DNA of 64,000 bases from Maricaulis maris (GTDB taxonomy: Bacteria; Pseudomonadota; Alphaproteobacteria; Caulobacterales; Maricaulaceae): contig NZ_AP027270.1 of the NCBI RefSeq assembly GCF_036322705.1, forward strand, positions 1,985,501 through 2,049,500, in the 5' to 3' direction. Shown here one piece after another: positions 27,116 through 36,091 of this stretch. The notes under the pieces are model-generated. The model was not told where the DNA came from and did not search any database. It was given only the letters and a program-made list of their open reading frames with translations. Position 1 is the first letter of the stretch, and each line of letters starts with the position of its first letter. Position numbers and translations under genes: made by a program.

Positions 27116-27871
27116 TCAGGGCACTGCGGCTGGATCGGGTATGGTTTCAAGGTAGGCGACCAGGGTATCGAGGAAGGTGTCCGACAGGCGCCTGGCCACG
27201 CCGAGGCGCCGCCCCTCCTCATCAAGCAGGATATACTGGCCCACATGCAGACCAACCACGTGCGGCACACCTTTGATCAGGGTCACCATGGGAGATCCCG
27301 ACAGGCCGGGCCGCGCCGGGCAATCGTGAACGATCAGACGGTCATCCGACCAGTTTTCCATGCGCTCGACATGGCAGGCGCGACTGTCGGTGACACGGTT
27401 GAGCATGGACAGCTCGCCCTGCCCGTCGCTCTCCCACCCGGCCGCCTGGAGCCGCGCGATCTCGTCAGGGAGCCGCCCGGCCGTGCGCAGGATTGCCCAG
27501 TCCTCGCCAAACTCATTGTCTTCACGCGGATCCTGCGGGGCGATGACCATGTCGATGATCGCCCCGGCCTCGGTATCCTGGCCGTAAACCTGGCAGTCTC
27601 GCTGGCCGCCGCTCCCAATGACGCCGTGGCGGGCGGTCAGAAGGACGTCGTGATTGTCGTCCGGCGCGGTGACATCGAGCAGGACGGCACGGCTGAGATA
27701 GGAATAGCCATTGGCCGCATCGACGCACAGCAGGCGGACCACGCCATTGCGGCTATCCTCAAAACTGTCAGGGTCGAGCGGCATGAAGCTCACCCGGTCG
27801 GCCGCTTCGGCAGCTCCCGTTGCGAGCCCGGCAAGACTGGCGAGGGCGATAAGGGCTTGGCGCGTGATCAT
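27116..27871 (-). CDS. Secreted trypsin-like serine protease
   Basis: A signal peptide (MITRQALIALASLAGLATGAAEA) precedes a chymotrypsin-fold domain. The triad is visible as His in LLTARHGV, Asp in FGEDWAILR and Ser in GLSGSPMVTL. Two Cys (LLCVD and QRDC) and a later pair (RACHVE, VHDCPA) may form disulfides. ATG 27871 is chosen to open the signal peptide. It is not a PDZ-containing DegP. Probably periplasmic; substrate unknown. Confidence 0.8.
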   Translation of the reverse strand: MITRQALIALASLAGLATGAAEAADRVSFMPLDPDSFEDSRNGVVRLLCVDAANGYSYLSRAVLLDVTAPDDNHDVLLTARHGVIGSGGQRDCQVYGQDTEAGAIIDMVIAPQDPREDNEFGEDWAILRTAGRLPDEIARLQAAGWESDGQGELSMLNRVTDSRACHVERMENWSDDRLIVHDCPARPGLSGSPMVTLIKGVPHVVGLHVGQYILLDEEGRRLGVARRLSDTFLDTLVAYLETIPDPAAVP

Positions 27872-27950
27872 GCCGTCATCCAACCACCCGGCTGACAAGG
27901 CGTCCAGTCACATCGCGGTGAAACCCCGGGGCGGCGCCAGGCACCTCGCC

Positions 27951-28823
27951 TCAGAGCACCCGCCCGGCAATCACGCGCAGCCGCCCGACGACATCGGCGT
28001 CACGGGCCGATGGTGGGGTGATGATCGCCTTATCCAGACAGGTCTCGATCCCGTCGGGTGACGGGGTCCGTTCGACCCCGGCCAGCCGGGTCGTCAAACG
28101 GTCCAGCAGCTGTCTGGCCCCGACCGTGTTGGACGTCATGACGGCCAGCACCGCGGCCACATCGACGCTGTCACCCTCGTCGCGCCAGCAATCATAGTCG
28201 GTGACCATGGCGATGCCGGCATAGGGCAGCTCGGCCTCCCGGGCGAGACGGGCTTCGGGCATGTTGGTCATGCCGATCACATCCATGCCCCATTGCCGGT
28301 AGAGTTCGCTCTCGGCGCGGGTGGAGAATTGCGGTCCCTCCATCGCCAGATAGGTCCCGCCGCGCGTCACCGGCAGGCCGACCGCCTCGCCGGCCGTAGC
28401 GACCAGGCCGGCGAGCCGGGAACAGACCGGTCGGGCCAACGGGACATGGGCGACGCAGCCGGTCCCGAAAAACGACCGCTCGCGTCCCATGGTCCGATCC
28501 ACATACTGGTCGACCATCACGAACCGGCCCGGCGGCAGGTCCTCGCGCAGCGAGCCACAGGCGGAGACCGAGAGGATGTCGGTACAGCCCGCCATCTTGA
28601 GCGCCGCGATATTGGCGCGGAAGGGAATGTCGGAAGGCGGAATGGCGTGGCCGCTGCCATGCCGCGGCAGGAAGACCAGCTCGATGCCGTTGAGCCGACC
28701 GCGGGTCAGCGGCGCCGAGGGCGCGCCCCAGGGCGTGTCGACAACCTGCTCGCTCACATCGGTGAGCCCGTCCAGCGCGTACAGGCCGGAGCCGCCGATG
28801 ATGCCGAGGGTCCAGTGGGTCAT
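27951..28823 (-). CDS. mtnP: S-methyl-5'-thioadenosine phosphorylase
   Basis: Splits methylthioadenosine with phosphate into adenine and methylthioribose 1-phosphate. Landmarks are the phosphate site HGSGHAIPPSDIPFRANI, SVSACGSLREDL, and the purine/ribose site EGPQFSTRAESEL with GMTNMPEARLAREAEL and TDYDCW. The adenine product fits apt nearby. It starts just after the terminator of the pet operon on the same strand, so it has its own promoter or relies on read-through. Confidence 0.95.
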   Translation of the reverse strand: MTHWTLGIIGGSGLYALDGLTDVSEQVVDTPWGAPSAPLTRGRLNGIELVFLPRHGSGHAIPPSDIPFRANIAALKMAGCTDILSVSACGSLREDLPPGRFVMVDQYVDRTMGRERSFFGTGCVAHVPLARPVCSRLAGLVATAGEAVGLPVTRGGTYLAMEGPQFSTRAESELYRQWGMDVIGMTNMPEARLAREAELPYAGIAMVTDYDCWRDEGDSVDVAAVLAVMTSNTVGARQLLDRLTTRLAGVERTPSPDGIETCLDKAIITPPSARDADVVGRLRVIAGRVL

Positions 28824-28842
28824 GTCGAACTCCCAAACAAAA

Positions 28843-28867
28843 GGGCCGCAGACAATGTCCGCGGCCC
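28843..28867 (-). terminator. Rho-independent terminator after the petABC operon
   Basis: On the minus strand gggccgcggac pairs with gtctgcggccc around a short loop, followed by TTTTGTTT. It lies about 30 bases after the petC stop and 20 bases before mtnP. Strong stem with one G-T pair. Confidence 0.85.
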
Positions 28868-28895
28868 TCTCTCACGTCTCATCAGACAAGGAAGC

Positions 28896-29705
28896 CTAGT
28901 GCTTCACATTGGCCCAGACCTGGCGGTAGGCCAGATAGACCAGGATGGCGAAGATCAGCAGGTAGATCAGAACCATCACACCCATCTGCTTGCGCGCTTC
29001 CATGTGCGGATCACCGGCCCAGCTGAGGAAGGTGGTGACGTCCTCGGCCATTTGCTCGGCGGTGGCTTCGGTCCCGTCCGCATACTCGAGGATGCCATCA
29101 GCCAGCGGCGCGGCCATGGCCAGCTTACCACCCGGGAAATACGGGTTGTAATGCTGTCCGGGTGACAGCGTCACATCGGCCGGCGGCTCCTCGTAACCGG
29201 TCAGGAGCGAATAGATGTAGTTCTCGCCATGGCTACGGGCCTTGACGATCAGGGTCAGGTCCGGCGGCATGGCGCCGCCGTTCGAGGCCCGGGCCATCTG
29301 GTCATTGGGAAACGGTGCCGGGAAAGGATCCGACGGCACACCGGCGCGTTCGACCGGATCGCCATCATCATTGAATTCGTCATCGCTCCAGACGCGCGTA
29401 TAGCTCTGCGCGATCTGCATCACGATCGGATTGTCATTCGGGTTCGGGAAGGCCTCGGACTCGAACGGACCGCCCCGCTGGCCCAGATTGCGGAAACGCA
29501 TCAGGTCCATCGAGTGACAGGACGCACAGACTTCCTGGTAGACCTGGTAGCCACGCTGCAGCGCCTGCCGGTCATAGGTTCCGAACGGACCATCATGGTG
29601 CCAGTGGTGCTCGTGCGGCGCGTGCTGCTCGCCCTCGAAGGCGGCCGCCGTGCCGGCGAAACCAAGGGCCGCGATGGCGGCGGCGAAAATGCGGGTCATC
29701 TTCAT
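28896..29705 (-). CDS. petC: Cytochrome c1 of the bc1 complex
   Basis: Periplasmic haem-c subunit of ubiquinol-cytochrome c reductase. It has a signal peptide (ending GTAAAFEG), a CASCH haem-binding motif, a Met-ligand region in the second half, and a C-terminal anchor helix (VMVLIYLLIFAILVYLAYRQVW). ATG 29705 has GGGGAG eight bases upstream. It is the last gene of petA-petB-petC, 14 bp after petB, and is followed by a strong terminator. Confidence 0.96.
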   Translation of the reverse strand: MKMTRIFAAAIAALGFAGTAAAFEGEQHAPHEHHWHHDGPFGTYDRQALQRGYQVYQEVCASCHSMDLMRFRNLGQRGGPFESEAFPNPNDNPIVMQIAQSYTRVWSDDEFNDDGDPVERAGVPSDPFPAPFPNDQMARASNGGAMPPDLTLIVKARSHGENYIYSLLTGYEEPPADVTLSPGQHYNPYFPGGKLAMAAPLADGILEYADGTEATAEQMAEDVTTFLSWAGDPHMEARKQMGVMVLIYLLIFAILVYLAYRQVWANVKH

Positions 29706-29719
29706 GATCGTCGCTCCCC

Positions 29720-30994
29720 TCAGGCCTTTGCCGTGCCAAGAACCGCGGCTTCGATCGAGGCCGGACGCTCCTTGGGTTTTTCAATGATGCCCAACACCGG
29801 CAGGACGACGATGAAGTAGGCGAAGTAGTAGAGCGTCAGGAACTGGCCGAGATAGAGGAATTTGAAGCCCTCGATCCCGAGCACGAAATCATCCGGGTTT
29901 TTCGCCCCGCACCAGCCGAGGCCAAGCGCAGCAAGCACGAAGAAGATGAAGAACCAGCGCGTCAGCGGACGGTAGCGCATGGAGCGCACCTTGGAGGTAT
30001 CCAGCCACGGCAGGACGAACAGGATGGCGATGGCGCCGAACATGGCCAGAACACCGCCCAGCTTGGCGTCGATCGGACCAATGTCGAAGGTGATGGCCCG
30101 CAGGATCGCGTAGAAGGGCAGGTAATACCATTCCGGCACGATGTGGGCCGGAGTCACCAGCGGGTTGGCCTCGATATAGTTGTCGGCGTGGCCCAGAACC
30201 GTCGGCAGGAAGAAGACGAAGGTGGCGAAGACCATCAGGTAGACGATGATCGCGAAGCCGTCCTTCACCGTGTAGTACGGGTGGAAGGGCAGCGTGTCCT
30301 TCTTCGACTTGACGTCGAGACCGACCGGATTGCCATTGCCCGGCACGTGAAGCGCCCAGATGTGCAGGCCGACAACGGCGGCAATCACGAAGGGCAGCAG
30401 GTAGTGCAGGGAGAAGAAGCGGTTCAGCGTGGACTGGCCGACAGAGAAGCCGCCCCACAGCCATTCGCGCAGCGCATCACCGACGAAGGGCAGCGCCCCG
30501 ATCAGGTTGGTGATGACCATCGCGCCCCAGTAGGACATCTGGCCCCAGGGCAGCACATAGCCCATGAAACCGGTCGCCATCATGAGCAGGTAGATCACGA
30601 CACCGAGGATCCAGAGAACCTCGCGCGGCGCCTTGTACGATCCGTAGTAGAGGCCCCGGAACATGTGCAGGTAGACGGCGATGAAGAAGAAGCTGGCGCC
30701 GTTGGCATGCATTGACTGAAGCAGCCAGCCGAACGGCACGTCGCGGGTAATCCGCTGCACGCTGTCGAAGGCGTAATCCTCGTGCGCGACATAGTGCATC
30801 GCCAGCACGATGCCGGACATGATCTGGATCATCAGGAAGACGGCAAGGATACCGCCGAATGTCCACCAGTAGTTCAGGTTCCGCGGGGTCGGGAAATCGA
30901 CAAAGCTGTCATAGCCAAGGCGGATGATGGGGAGACGGGAGTCGAGCCATTTCTCGACGCCGCTTCCCGGATTGTAGGTCGAAGGTCCGCTCAT
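29720..30994 (-). CDS. petB: Cytochrome b of the bc1 complex
   Basis: Eight-helix membrane subunit carrying two b haems and both quinol sites. The Qo-site motif is [14 protein letters not shown] (PEWY), the helix C region reads [18 protein letters not shown], and His ligands occur in [20 protein letters not shown] and [24 protein letters not shown] 30994 overlaps the petA stop by 4 bp. Length 424 is normal for alphaproteobacteria. Confidence 0.97.
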   Translation of the reverse strand: MSGPSTYNPGSGVEKWLDSRLPIIRLGYDSFVDFPTPRNLNYWWTFGGILAVFLMIQIMSGIVLAMHYVAHEDYAFDSVQRITRDVPFGWLLQSMHANGASFFFIAVYLHMFRGLYYGSYKAPREVLWILGVVIYLLMMATGFMGYVLPWGQMSYWGAMVITNLIGALPFVGDALREWLWGGFSVGQSTLNRFFSLHYLLPFVIAAVVGLHIWALHVPGNGNPVGLDVKSKKDTLPFHPYYTVKDGFAIIVYLMVFATFVFFLPTVLGHADNYIEANPLVTPAHIVPEWYYLPFYAILRAITFDIGPIDAKLGGVLAMFGAIAILFVLPWLDTSKVRSMRYRPLTRWFFIFFVLAALGLGWCGAKNPDDFVLGIEGFKFLYLGQFLTLYYFAYFIVVLPVLGIIEKPKERPASIEAAVLGTAKA

Positions 30995-31614
30995 GATACA
31001 GCCCACCCGGAGTTTGACGCTTCCTCAGGCGAGATACCGATTTTCACCGTGGTCTCGCTCTCGAAATAGTAGTCCGGGACCGGCAGGTTTTCCGGCGCCG
31101 GTCCGCGACGAATGCGCGCGGCGGTGTCGTAGTGCGACCCGTGGCAGGGGCAGTACCAGCCGTCATAGTCGCCGGTGTTGGCGCCCAGGCCAAGCGGCAC
31201 ACAGCCAAGGTGGGTACAATTGCCCTTCACGATCAGGAACTCCGGGCGCAGGACGCGGTTCGCGTCCGTACCCGGCGTTCCCGGCGGCAGGTTGTCATTG
31301 CGGGCGTCCTCATCCGGCAGGGCGCTGAGCTCTACCTCACGGGCCTCGGCAATCTCTGCTTCCGTACGGTGACGGATGAAGACCGGACCACCGCGCCACA
31401 TGACGGTGATTTCCGAGCCTACCGGCACCACGGAGACATCGACCCGGATGGATCCCAGCGCGAGCGTATCCGCTGCGGGATTCATCTGATCGATGAACGG
31501 CCAGACCACGAGACCGCCACCGACAGCGGCCGCGCCGCCTGCAGCGATATAGATGAAGTCGCGGCGGGACGGTTCCTGACCGTCTGCACCGGGCGCGCCG
31601 TTCTCTTCCGTCAC
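30991..31614 (-). CDS. petA: Rieske iron-sulfur subunit of the bc1 complex
   Basis: Carries the 2Fe-2S cluster that takes electrons from quinol. The cluster-binding loops are CTHLGC and CPCHGSHY; an N-terminal [17 protein letters not shown] is the twin-arginine signal-anchor. GTG 31614 is chosen because AGAGG lies seven bases upstream; the longer open frame adds an Arg-rich stretch without homology. It opens the petABC operon and is divergent from trmL with a 189-bp shared region containing a cccgca/tgcggg palindrome at 31695-31708. Confidence 0.96.
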   Translation of the reverse strand: MTEENGAPGADGQEPSRRDFIYIAAGGAAAVGGGLVVWPFIDQMNPAADTLALGSIRVDVSVVPVGSEITVMWRGGPVFIRHRTEAEIAEAREVELSALPDEDARNDNLPPGTPGTDANRVLRPEFLIVKGNCTHLGCVPLGLGANTGDYDGWYCPCHGSHYDTAARIRRGPAPENLPVPDYYFESETTVKIGISPEEASNSGWAVS

Positions 31615-31803
31615 GAGCCGACCTCTTCTCTTATCCAATACGGGACCGCGGGATGCGGGCCCTGCCCCAGAAAAACCACGTCTCACTTGACGTGCCCGCA
31701 CATGCGGGGTTTGACGCGGTATAAACTACTCCCGGACGCACTGACCAGTAGGTGGCGCAATGCCGCATGCAGACAGTTGGGTCCAGTCTCAGCGCGGCTT
31801 AGA

Positions 31804-32259
31804 ATGCGGATCGTATTTTTTCAACCGGATATTCCGCAAAACCTTGGGGCCGCGATGCGCGTTGCAGCCTGTTTCGGGGCGGAACTCGACATCATCGAAC
31901 CCTGTGCCTTTCCCCTGACAGACAAGGGCATTCGGCGCGCTGCCATGGACTATCAGGCGGCGATTTCGCCGGTCCGGCATGCCTCGTGGAATGCTTACCA
32001 GGCAAGTGCACAAGCGGCCGTCGGCCGGCTCGTCCTGTTCACCACCAAGGGTGCAGGAAAGCTGTGGAATTTTTCATTCAGACCCGATGACCGGCTGTTG
32101 TTCGGACGCGAAAGTGCGGGTGTCCCGGACGATGTCCATGACGCGGCGGAATGTCGCGTCCGGATTCCGATTCGCGACGGCATGCGCTCGCTCAATGTCA
32201 CGGTATCGGCGGGAATAGCCCTGGCCGAGGCCTCGCGGCAGCTCGATCTCACGAGCTAG
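31804..32259 (+). CDS. trmL: tRNA (cytidine/uridine-2'-O-)-methyltransferase
   Basis: A SPOUT-fold enzyme that methylates the ribose of the wobble base (C34/U34) of certain tRNALeu in E. coli. Motif 1 is FFQPDIPQNLGAAMRVAACFGA, motif 2 FGRESAGVPDDVH and motif 3 PIRDGMRSLNVTVSAGIALAEA, which makes the knot. It has 151 residues, as in TrmL. The 3' end overlaps the convergent membrane-protein gene by 11 bp. Confidence 0.93.
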   Translation: MRIVFFQPDIPQNLGAAMRVAACFGAELDIIEPCAFPLTDKGIRRAAMDYQAAISPVRHASWNAYQASAQAAVGRLVLFTTKGAGKLWNFSFRPDDRLLFGRESAGVPDDVHDAAECRVRIPIRDGMRSLNVTVSAGIALAEASRQLDLTS

Positions 32260-32689
32260 CGGGCCAGTTCGCCTGGATCGGACGGAACAGCAGATAGACG
32301 GCCACCAGTTCCAGCGCGATGTTCAGATAGCCCAGCTCGCCGTCATAATAGGGATTGGAGCCGAGCTGCGTGAACACGGCGACATGGGCCGGCACGGCCA
32401 GCGCAATCCAGAAGAAGGCTTGGAGGCGGCCCATCCACGCGGCCACCGTCCCGGCGATCATCAGGCCGGACCAGACGAAAATCAGCACGCGCGCCCAGAC
32501 CGGCAGATAAGCCATGGCGTTTTCAAGCTCGAGATCCAGCACGCGCTCCGGTGACAGGCCTGCCCACGCCAACGCAACGAGGGCGGCCCAGAAGGTCGCG
32601 TACATGGCGAGACCGGTGAGAAAGACGCAGACCCCCCGACCGGGTCCGGTCCCGGCGGTCTTTCGCGCGGCAAGGTCGCGCTGAAGCAT
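32249..32689 (-). CDS. Small four-helix membrane protein
   Basis: A 146-residue protein with four hydrophobic segments (GVCVFLTGLAMYATFWAALVALAW, VLIFVWSGLMIAGTVAAWM, FFWIALAVPAHVAVF, LNIALELVAVYLLF) after a polar N-terminus. I do not recognise a family. It is convergent with trmL and overlaps it. Codon use resembles other genes here. Confidence 0.65.
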   Translation of the reverse strand: MLQRDLAARKTAGTGPGRGVCVFLTGLAMYATFWAALVALAWAGLSPERVLDLELENAMAYLPVWARVLIFVWSGLMIAGTVAAWMGRLQAFFWIALAVPAHVAVFTQLGSNPYYDGELGYLNIALELVAVYLLFRPIQANWPASS

Positions 32690-33181
32690 GATCGTGTACC
32701 TGATTGCTGAGGCTCATGGTCTCATAACGCGACCGGAAAATCCAACCGGCGAACATCGTGTTGATCCCGAACCTTTTGGAAAGCCGCACAAATGCTGGCC
32801 GGGCGACTGATGAGAGGCGGACGCCCCGCCTTCCTCCCCAGCCCACAGGGCGGTGAATTGCCGCCTGGGCGGCAAGACAGACGGGTGGCGCCGCAGGCGG
32901 CACCAGGCCGACGCGAAGAGAAGGGTGGAGACAGCCCGGGAAATCTCCGCGAACGGGATGTCGGCGATGTCACGTTATCAAATCAACCGGTTATCGGCCT
33001 TGGCCGACATCCTGTTCCCCTCCCATCCTTCGGCGCGAATGCGTGCGAAGACGACAATCCGTGCCCCGGCGCACAGGGGCATGGTCTAGGTCATTCTCCG
33101 ACGCGCCACCGACGCGGCGCTTTGCAGGGACCGCTCGCCTGCCATCTTGCCCTCGTCTGTCACTGCGCTAAACATCGCCCC
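32690..33181 (+). other. 492-bp gene-poor region upstream of hemF
   Basis: No credible gene is seen. The sequence has a GC-rich first half and, at 32957-32965 and 33003-33011, a 9-bp inverted repeat (gatgtcggc / gccgacatc) around an AT-rich centre that includes aaccggtt. It may hold the hemF promoter and operators, but no sigma or FNR site matches well. A short frame at 32853-33089 has no convincing features. Confidence 0.4.
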
Positions 33182-34081
33182 ATGACCCACCCACCTGCTC
33201 CCGCCACCGCCGCCACCGACATCCAGTGCGAATCCGCCAAATGCTGGTTTGAGGACCTGCGCGACCAGATCTGCGCTGAATTTGAAGCCCTCGAGCGAGA
33301 GGCGCCCGAAGCGCTCTATCCGCGCGAGGCCGGCACGTTCGAACGCGAAGCCTGGACCCGCGGCGACGGGTCGAAGGATGAAGGCGGCGGGACAATGGCG
33401 ATCATGCGCGGCCGCCTGTTCGAAAAGGTCGGCGTGCATGTCTCCGCCGTGAAGGGCGAGTTCTCCGAGCAATTCCGCAAGCAGATCCCCGGCGCGTCCG
33501 AGGACCCCCGCTTTTTCGCCACCGGCATCTCGCTGATCGCCCATATGTGGTCGCCCAAGGTTCCCGCGGTGCACATGAATACGCGTTTCATAACCACGAC
33601 GGAGTGGTGGTTTGGCGGCGGCATGGACCTGACCCCGGTGCTCGACATCGCCCGCACCCAAGACCATCCCGACGCGATCGACTTCCACGCGGCCTGCCAG
33701 GCAGCCTGCGACGCCCATGGCGATGATTTCCACGCCCGGTTCAAGAAGTGGTGCGACGAGTATTTCTACCTGCCGCATCGCGACGAGCCGCGCGGCATTG
33801 GCGGGATTTTCTACGACCGCCACAATACCGGCGACTGGGACACGGATTTCGCCTTCACCCGCGATGTCGGAAAAGCCTTCCTCGATATCTATCCGCAGAT
33901 CGTCCGCCGCCGGATGAGCGAGAGCTGGACCGCCGAGGACCGCGAGGAACAACTCATCCGTCGTGGCCGCTATGCCGAATTCAACCTGCTGCACGATCGC
34001 GGCACCAAGTTCGGCCTTGAGACGGGTGGCAATGTGAAGTCGATCCTGTCGTCGATGCCGCCGGAAGCGAAATGGCCGTAG
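33182..34081 (+). CDS. hemF: Oxygen-dependent coproporphyrinogen III oxidase
   Basis: Decarboxylates coproporphyrinogen III to protoporphyrinogen IX with O2. Signature segments are [53 protein letters not shown] and the C-terminal [13 protein letters not shown]. The first Met of the recognisable protein is at 33182; the open frame extends 390 bases further up without homology. Length 299 is normal. Confidence 0.95.
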   Translation: MTHPPAPATAATDIQCESAKCWFEDLRDQICAEFEALEREAPEALYPREAGTFEREAWTRGDGSKDEGGGTMAIMRGRLFEKVGVHVSAVKGEFSEQFRKQIPGASEDPRFFATGISLIAHMWSPKVPAVHMNTRFITTTEWWFGGGMDLTPVLDIARTQDHPDAIDFHAACQAACDAHGDDFHARFKKWCDEYFYLPHRDEPRGIGGIFYDRHNTGDWDTDFAFTRDVGKAFLDIYPQIVRRRMSESWTAEDREEQLIRRGRYAEFNLLHDRGTKFGLETGGNVKSILSSMPPEAKWP

Positions 34082-34156
34082 GCCCCACTGCGCATGGGCT
34101 GCATCCAATCACGCTCCGGGACGCATCCGTGTTGCGAGCGACCCAAGGGTAATCCT

Positions 34157-34942
34157 GTGACCGAGACCGAGTGCCGCCCCTTCCAGCGCTTTCACGCCGA
34201 CTTGGTGGACACCGCCTTCTCGCCGCATCGACACGACACCTATACCTTCGCCCTGACCACGCGCGGTGTGCAGGATTTTGACTATCGCGGCGCAACGCGG
34301 CGCTCTCGCCCCGGTGCTGTGGTCGTGCTGCATCCGGACGAGTTGCACGATGGTCGACCCGGCGCTGAAGGCGGGTTCGGCTATACCGGCCTCACCGTTC
34401 TGCCCGAAACGCTCGCCCGATACCGGCCGGGGCGTAGCCTGCCCTTTCTCGCCAGCGGGGTGAGCCGCGACCGGGCGCTGATCTCGGCCATCCGGTCCGC
34501 CCTCGCACTCGACGAGCAGGCCAGCGGGTTGGAACTGGACAGCGCCCTGATCGACCTCGCCCTGGCACTCGACGCGGTCAGCGATGCGCCGGCAAGCGTC
34601 AGCCCGGTCACCCGCGCCGTCGTGGATGCCGCCTGCGCGCTGATCCGGGACAAGCTGGAAGACGGGATTTCCCTCGCCGAGCTGGAGACAGTGACGGGCC
34701 AGGACCGCTGGCAGCTCTGCCGCGACTTCCGCACCCTGCGCGGAACCAGCCCGGCCCGCTATCTCACCCAGCGCCGCCTGGACGTGGTCCGCCAGGGCCT
34801 CATCCGACGCCAGCCGCTGGCCGAGCTGGCCGATGCTGCCGGCTTTGCCGACCAGGCTCACATGAGCCGTCAGTTCAAGGCGGCCTATGGCATTTCGCCC
34901 GGCCGCTATGCCCGCACGATCGTTCAAGACCGGGCCGCCTGA
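34157..34942 (+). CDS. AraC-family transcriptional regulator
   Basis: N-terminal cupin ligand domain (HRHDTYTFALTTRG, VVVLHPDELHDG) and C-terminal double helix-turn-helix (about residues 160-255: VTGQDRWQLCRDFRTLRGTSPARYL, ADAAGFADQAHMSRQFKAAYGISPGRYA). GTG 34157 has AAGGGT six bases upstream; an ATG at 34094 lacks one. A short intergenic stretch separates it from a CPBP protease gene on the same strand, so the two may be linked. Ligand unknown. Confidence 0.88.
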   Translation: MTETECRPFQRFHADLVDTAFSPHRHDTYTFALTTRGVQDFDYRGATRRSRPGAVVVLHPDELHDGRPGAEGGFGYTGLTVLPETLARYRPGRSLPFLASGVSRDRALISAIRSALALDEQASGLELDSALIDLALALDAVSDAPASVSPVTRAVVDAACALIRDKLEDGISLAELETVTGQDRWQLCRDFRTLRGTSPARYLTQRRLDVVRQGLIRRQPLAELADAAGFADQAHMSRQFKAAYGISPGRYARTIVQDRAA

Positions 34943-34999
34943 CTGCTTCACCCTGCCCTCAACTGACCGCGCCTGCGGTTCACATTTGAGGATATCTGC

Positions 35000-35710
35000 A
35001 TGACCGACACACCCACCCGGCGCGCACCCGGCCTGATCATCGAGCTCGCCATCGTGATGGTGGTTCTGGTGAGCACCAAACTCATCTTCGACCAGATCGC
35101 CTGGCGCTTTGCCGGTCCGATTTCGCTGACCTTCACCCTCGCCGCCATCGCCGGTTTCACCATCCGGCACCGGGAAAGCTGGTCAAGCTTCGGCCTGCGT
35201 CGGCTGAAGCGCTGGTGGTCCGTCCCGCTGGTCCTGCCACAGGCCCTGCTCGGTGTCGTCGCCATTCTCGCCATTGGTGCCGGGACCGCGCTCGCCGGCG
35301 AGGCGCTCGGTTTCTGGACCACGGAAGGCACCCAGACCGGGGTTGAGGCCCGGTGGGGCAATATCGAGGGCAACCTGCCCGTCTATCTGATGTGGATGGC
35401 GATCGGCTGGACCAGTGCCGCGTTCGGCGAGGAAATCTTCTTCCGCGGCTATCTGATCGACCGGATCGGCAAGCTGCTGCCGAGCGCTCGCTGGGCGACC
35501 GCCGTCGCCGTCTTCATTCCGGCCCTGATCTTCGGGATCGCCCACGCCTATTATCAGGGCGTTCGCGGCCTGATCGTCACCGGTCTGATCGGACTGGCCC
35601 TGGGCACACTCTATCTCGTCAACAAGCGCAATCTCTGGCCCAATATCATCGCCCACGGTGTCGTCGACAGCCTCGCCTTCACCGCGATGTATCTCGATCT
35701 GGACATCTGA
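35000..35710 (+). CDS. CPBP-family intramembrane protease
   Basis: A CAAX-prenyl-protease-2/bacteriocin-processing (Rce1, CPBP) family membrane protein. The catalytic Glu motif EEIFFRGYLI, the FGIAHAYYQG motif and the NIIAHGVVDS motif are all present, so an active glutamic-type endopeptidase is plausible. About seven transmembrane helices in 236 residues. A second, shorter CPBP protein occurs at 62.6 kb. Substrates are unknown. Confidence 0.88.
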   Translation: MTDTPTRRAPGLIIELAIVMVVLVSTKLIFDQIAWRFAGPISLTFTLAAIAGFTIRHRESWSSFGLRRLKRWWSVPLVLPQALLGVVAILAIGAGTALAGEALGFWTTEGTQTGVEARWGNIEGNLPVYLMWMAIGWTSAAFGEEIFFRGYLIDRIGKLLPSARWATAVAVFIPALIFGIAHAYYQGVRGLIVTGLIGLALGTLYLVNKRNLWPNIIAHGVVDSLAFTAMYLDLDI

Positions 35711-35741
35711 TCGGGACCGAGAGGTGACGTCGATCCGCTTG

Positions 35742-35960
35742 TCACCTATCGCCCGGGCCCGACCTGCGGAGCGCTTCAAAGCGTTCCATTGCGTCTTGCA
35801 CTTCATGCCCCGACTGATCAGCCACCGCGATCTTCGCGCGACACTGCGGGCAGTCGAATGACTGCCCCAAAAGCATGGCCTGGAGGTCGATGGTGATCGC
35901 GGTACTGCATTCCGGACAGGGAATGCTGGTTGTTCCATACGCGTGGGTCCTGGTCGTCAC
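35742..35960 (-). CDS. Small zinc-ribbon protein
   Basis: A 72-residue protein with two CPxC knuckles: CPECSTAITIDLQAMLLGQSF then CPQCRAKI, which would bind one zinc. The last 30 residues form a helix (VQDAMERFEALRR). Short zinc-ribbon proteins like this occur in many bacteria without known role. The start is GTG 35960 and no strong ribosome binding site is visible, which lowers confidence slightly. It is convergent with the CPBP gene. Confidence 0.65.
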   Translation of the reverse strand: MTTRTHAYGTTSIPCPECSTAITIDLQAMLLGQSFDCPQCRAKIAVADQSGHEVQDAMERFEALRRSGPGDR

Positions 35961-36042
35961 CTTCGGATTGCGATCAAGTCCGGAAAGCTAAGCACGCGCG
36001 ACCTCCCCATGCACGCAAACAGGCGCATCCGGGCAAGAAAAA

Positions 36043-36064
36043 ACCCCGGCTGATTGGCCGGGGT
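36043..36064 (-). terminator. Rho-independent terminator after cca
   Basis: On the minus strand accccggc pairs with gccggggt around a six-base loop, followed by TTTTTT. It lies about 28 bases beyond the cca stop and closes the four-gene minus-strand block. Confidence 0.9.
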
Positions 36065-36091
36065 CTTGTCCGTGTCGTCTGGTGACGCGGC

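Noticed and set aside
32740-32790. FNR/Anr box upstream of hemF
   Set aside because: Half sites such as TTGATCCCGAAC lack the second ATCAA half, and no full TTGATN4ATCAA match exists.
33182-34081. hemF as a marker for the replication origin
   Set aside because: The alphaproteobacterial origin is associated with hemE, not hemF; no DnaA box cluster or CtrA sites are seen in the upstream gap.
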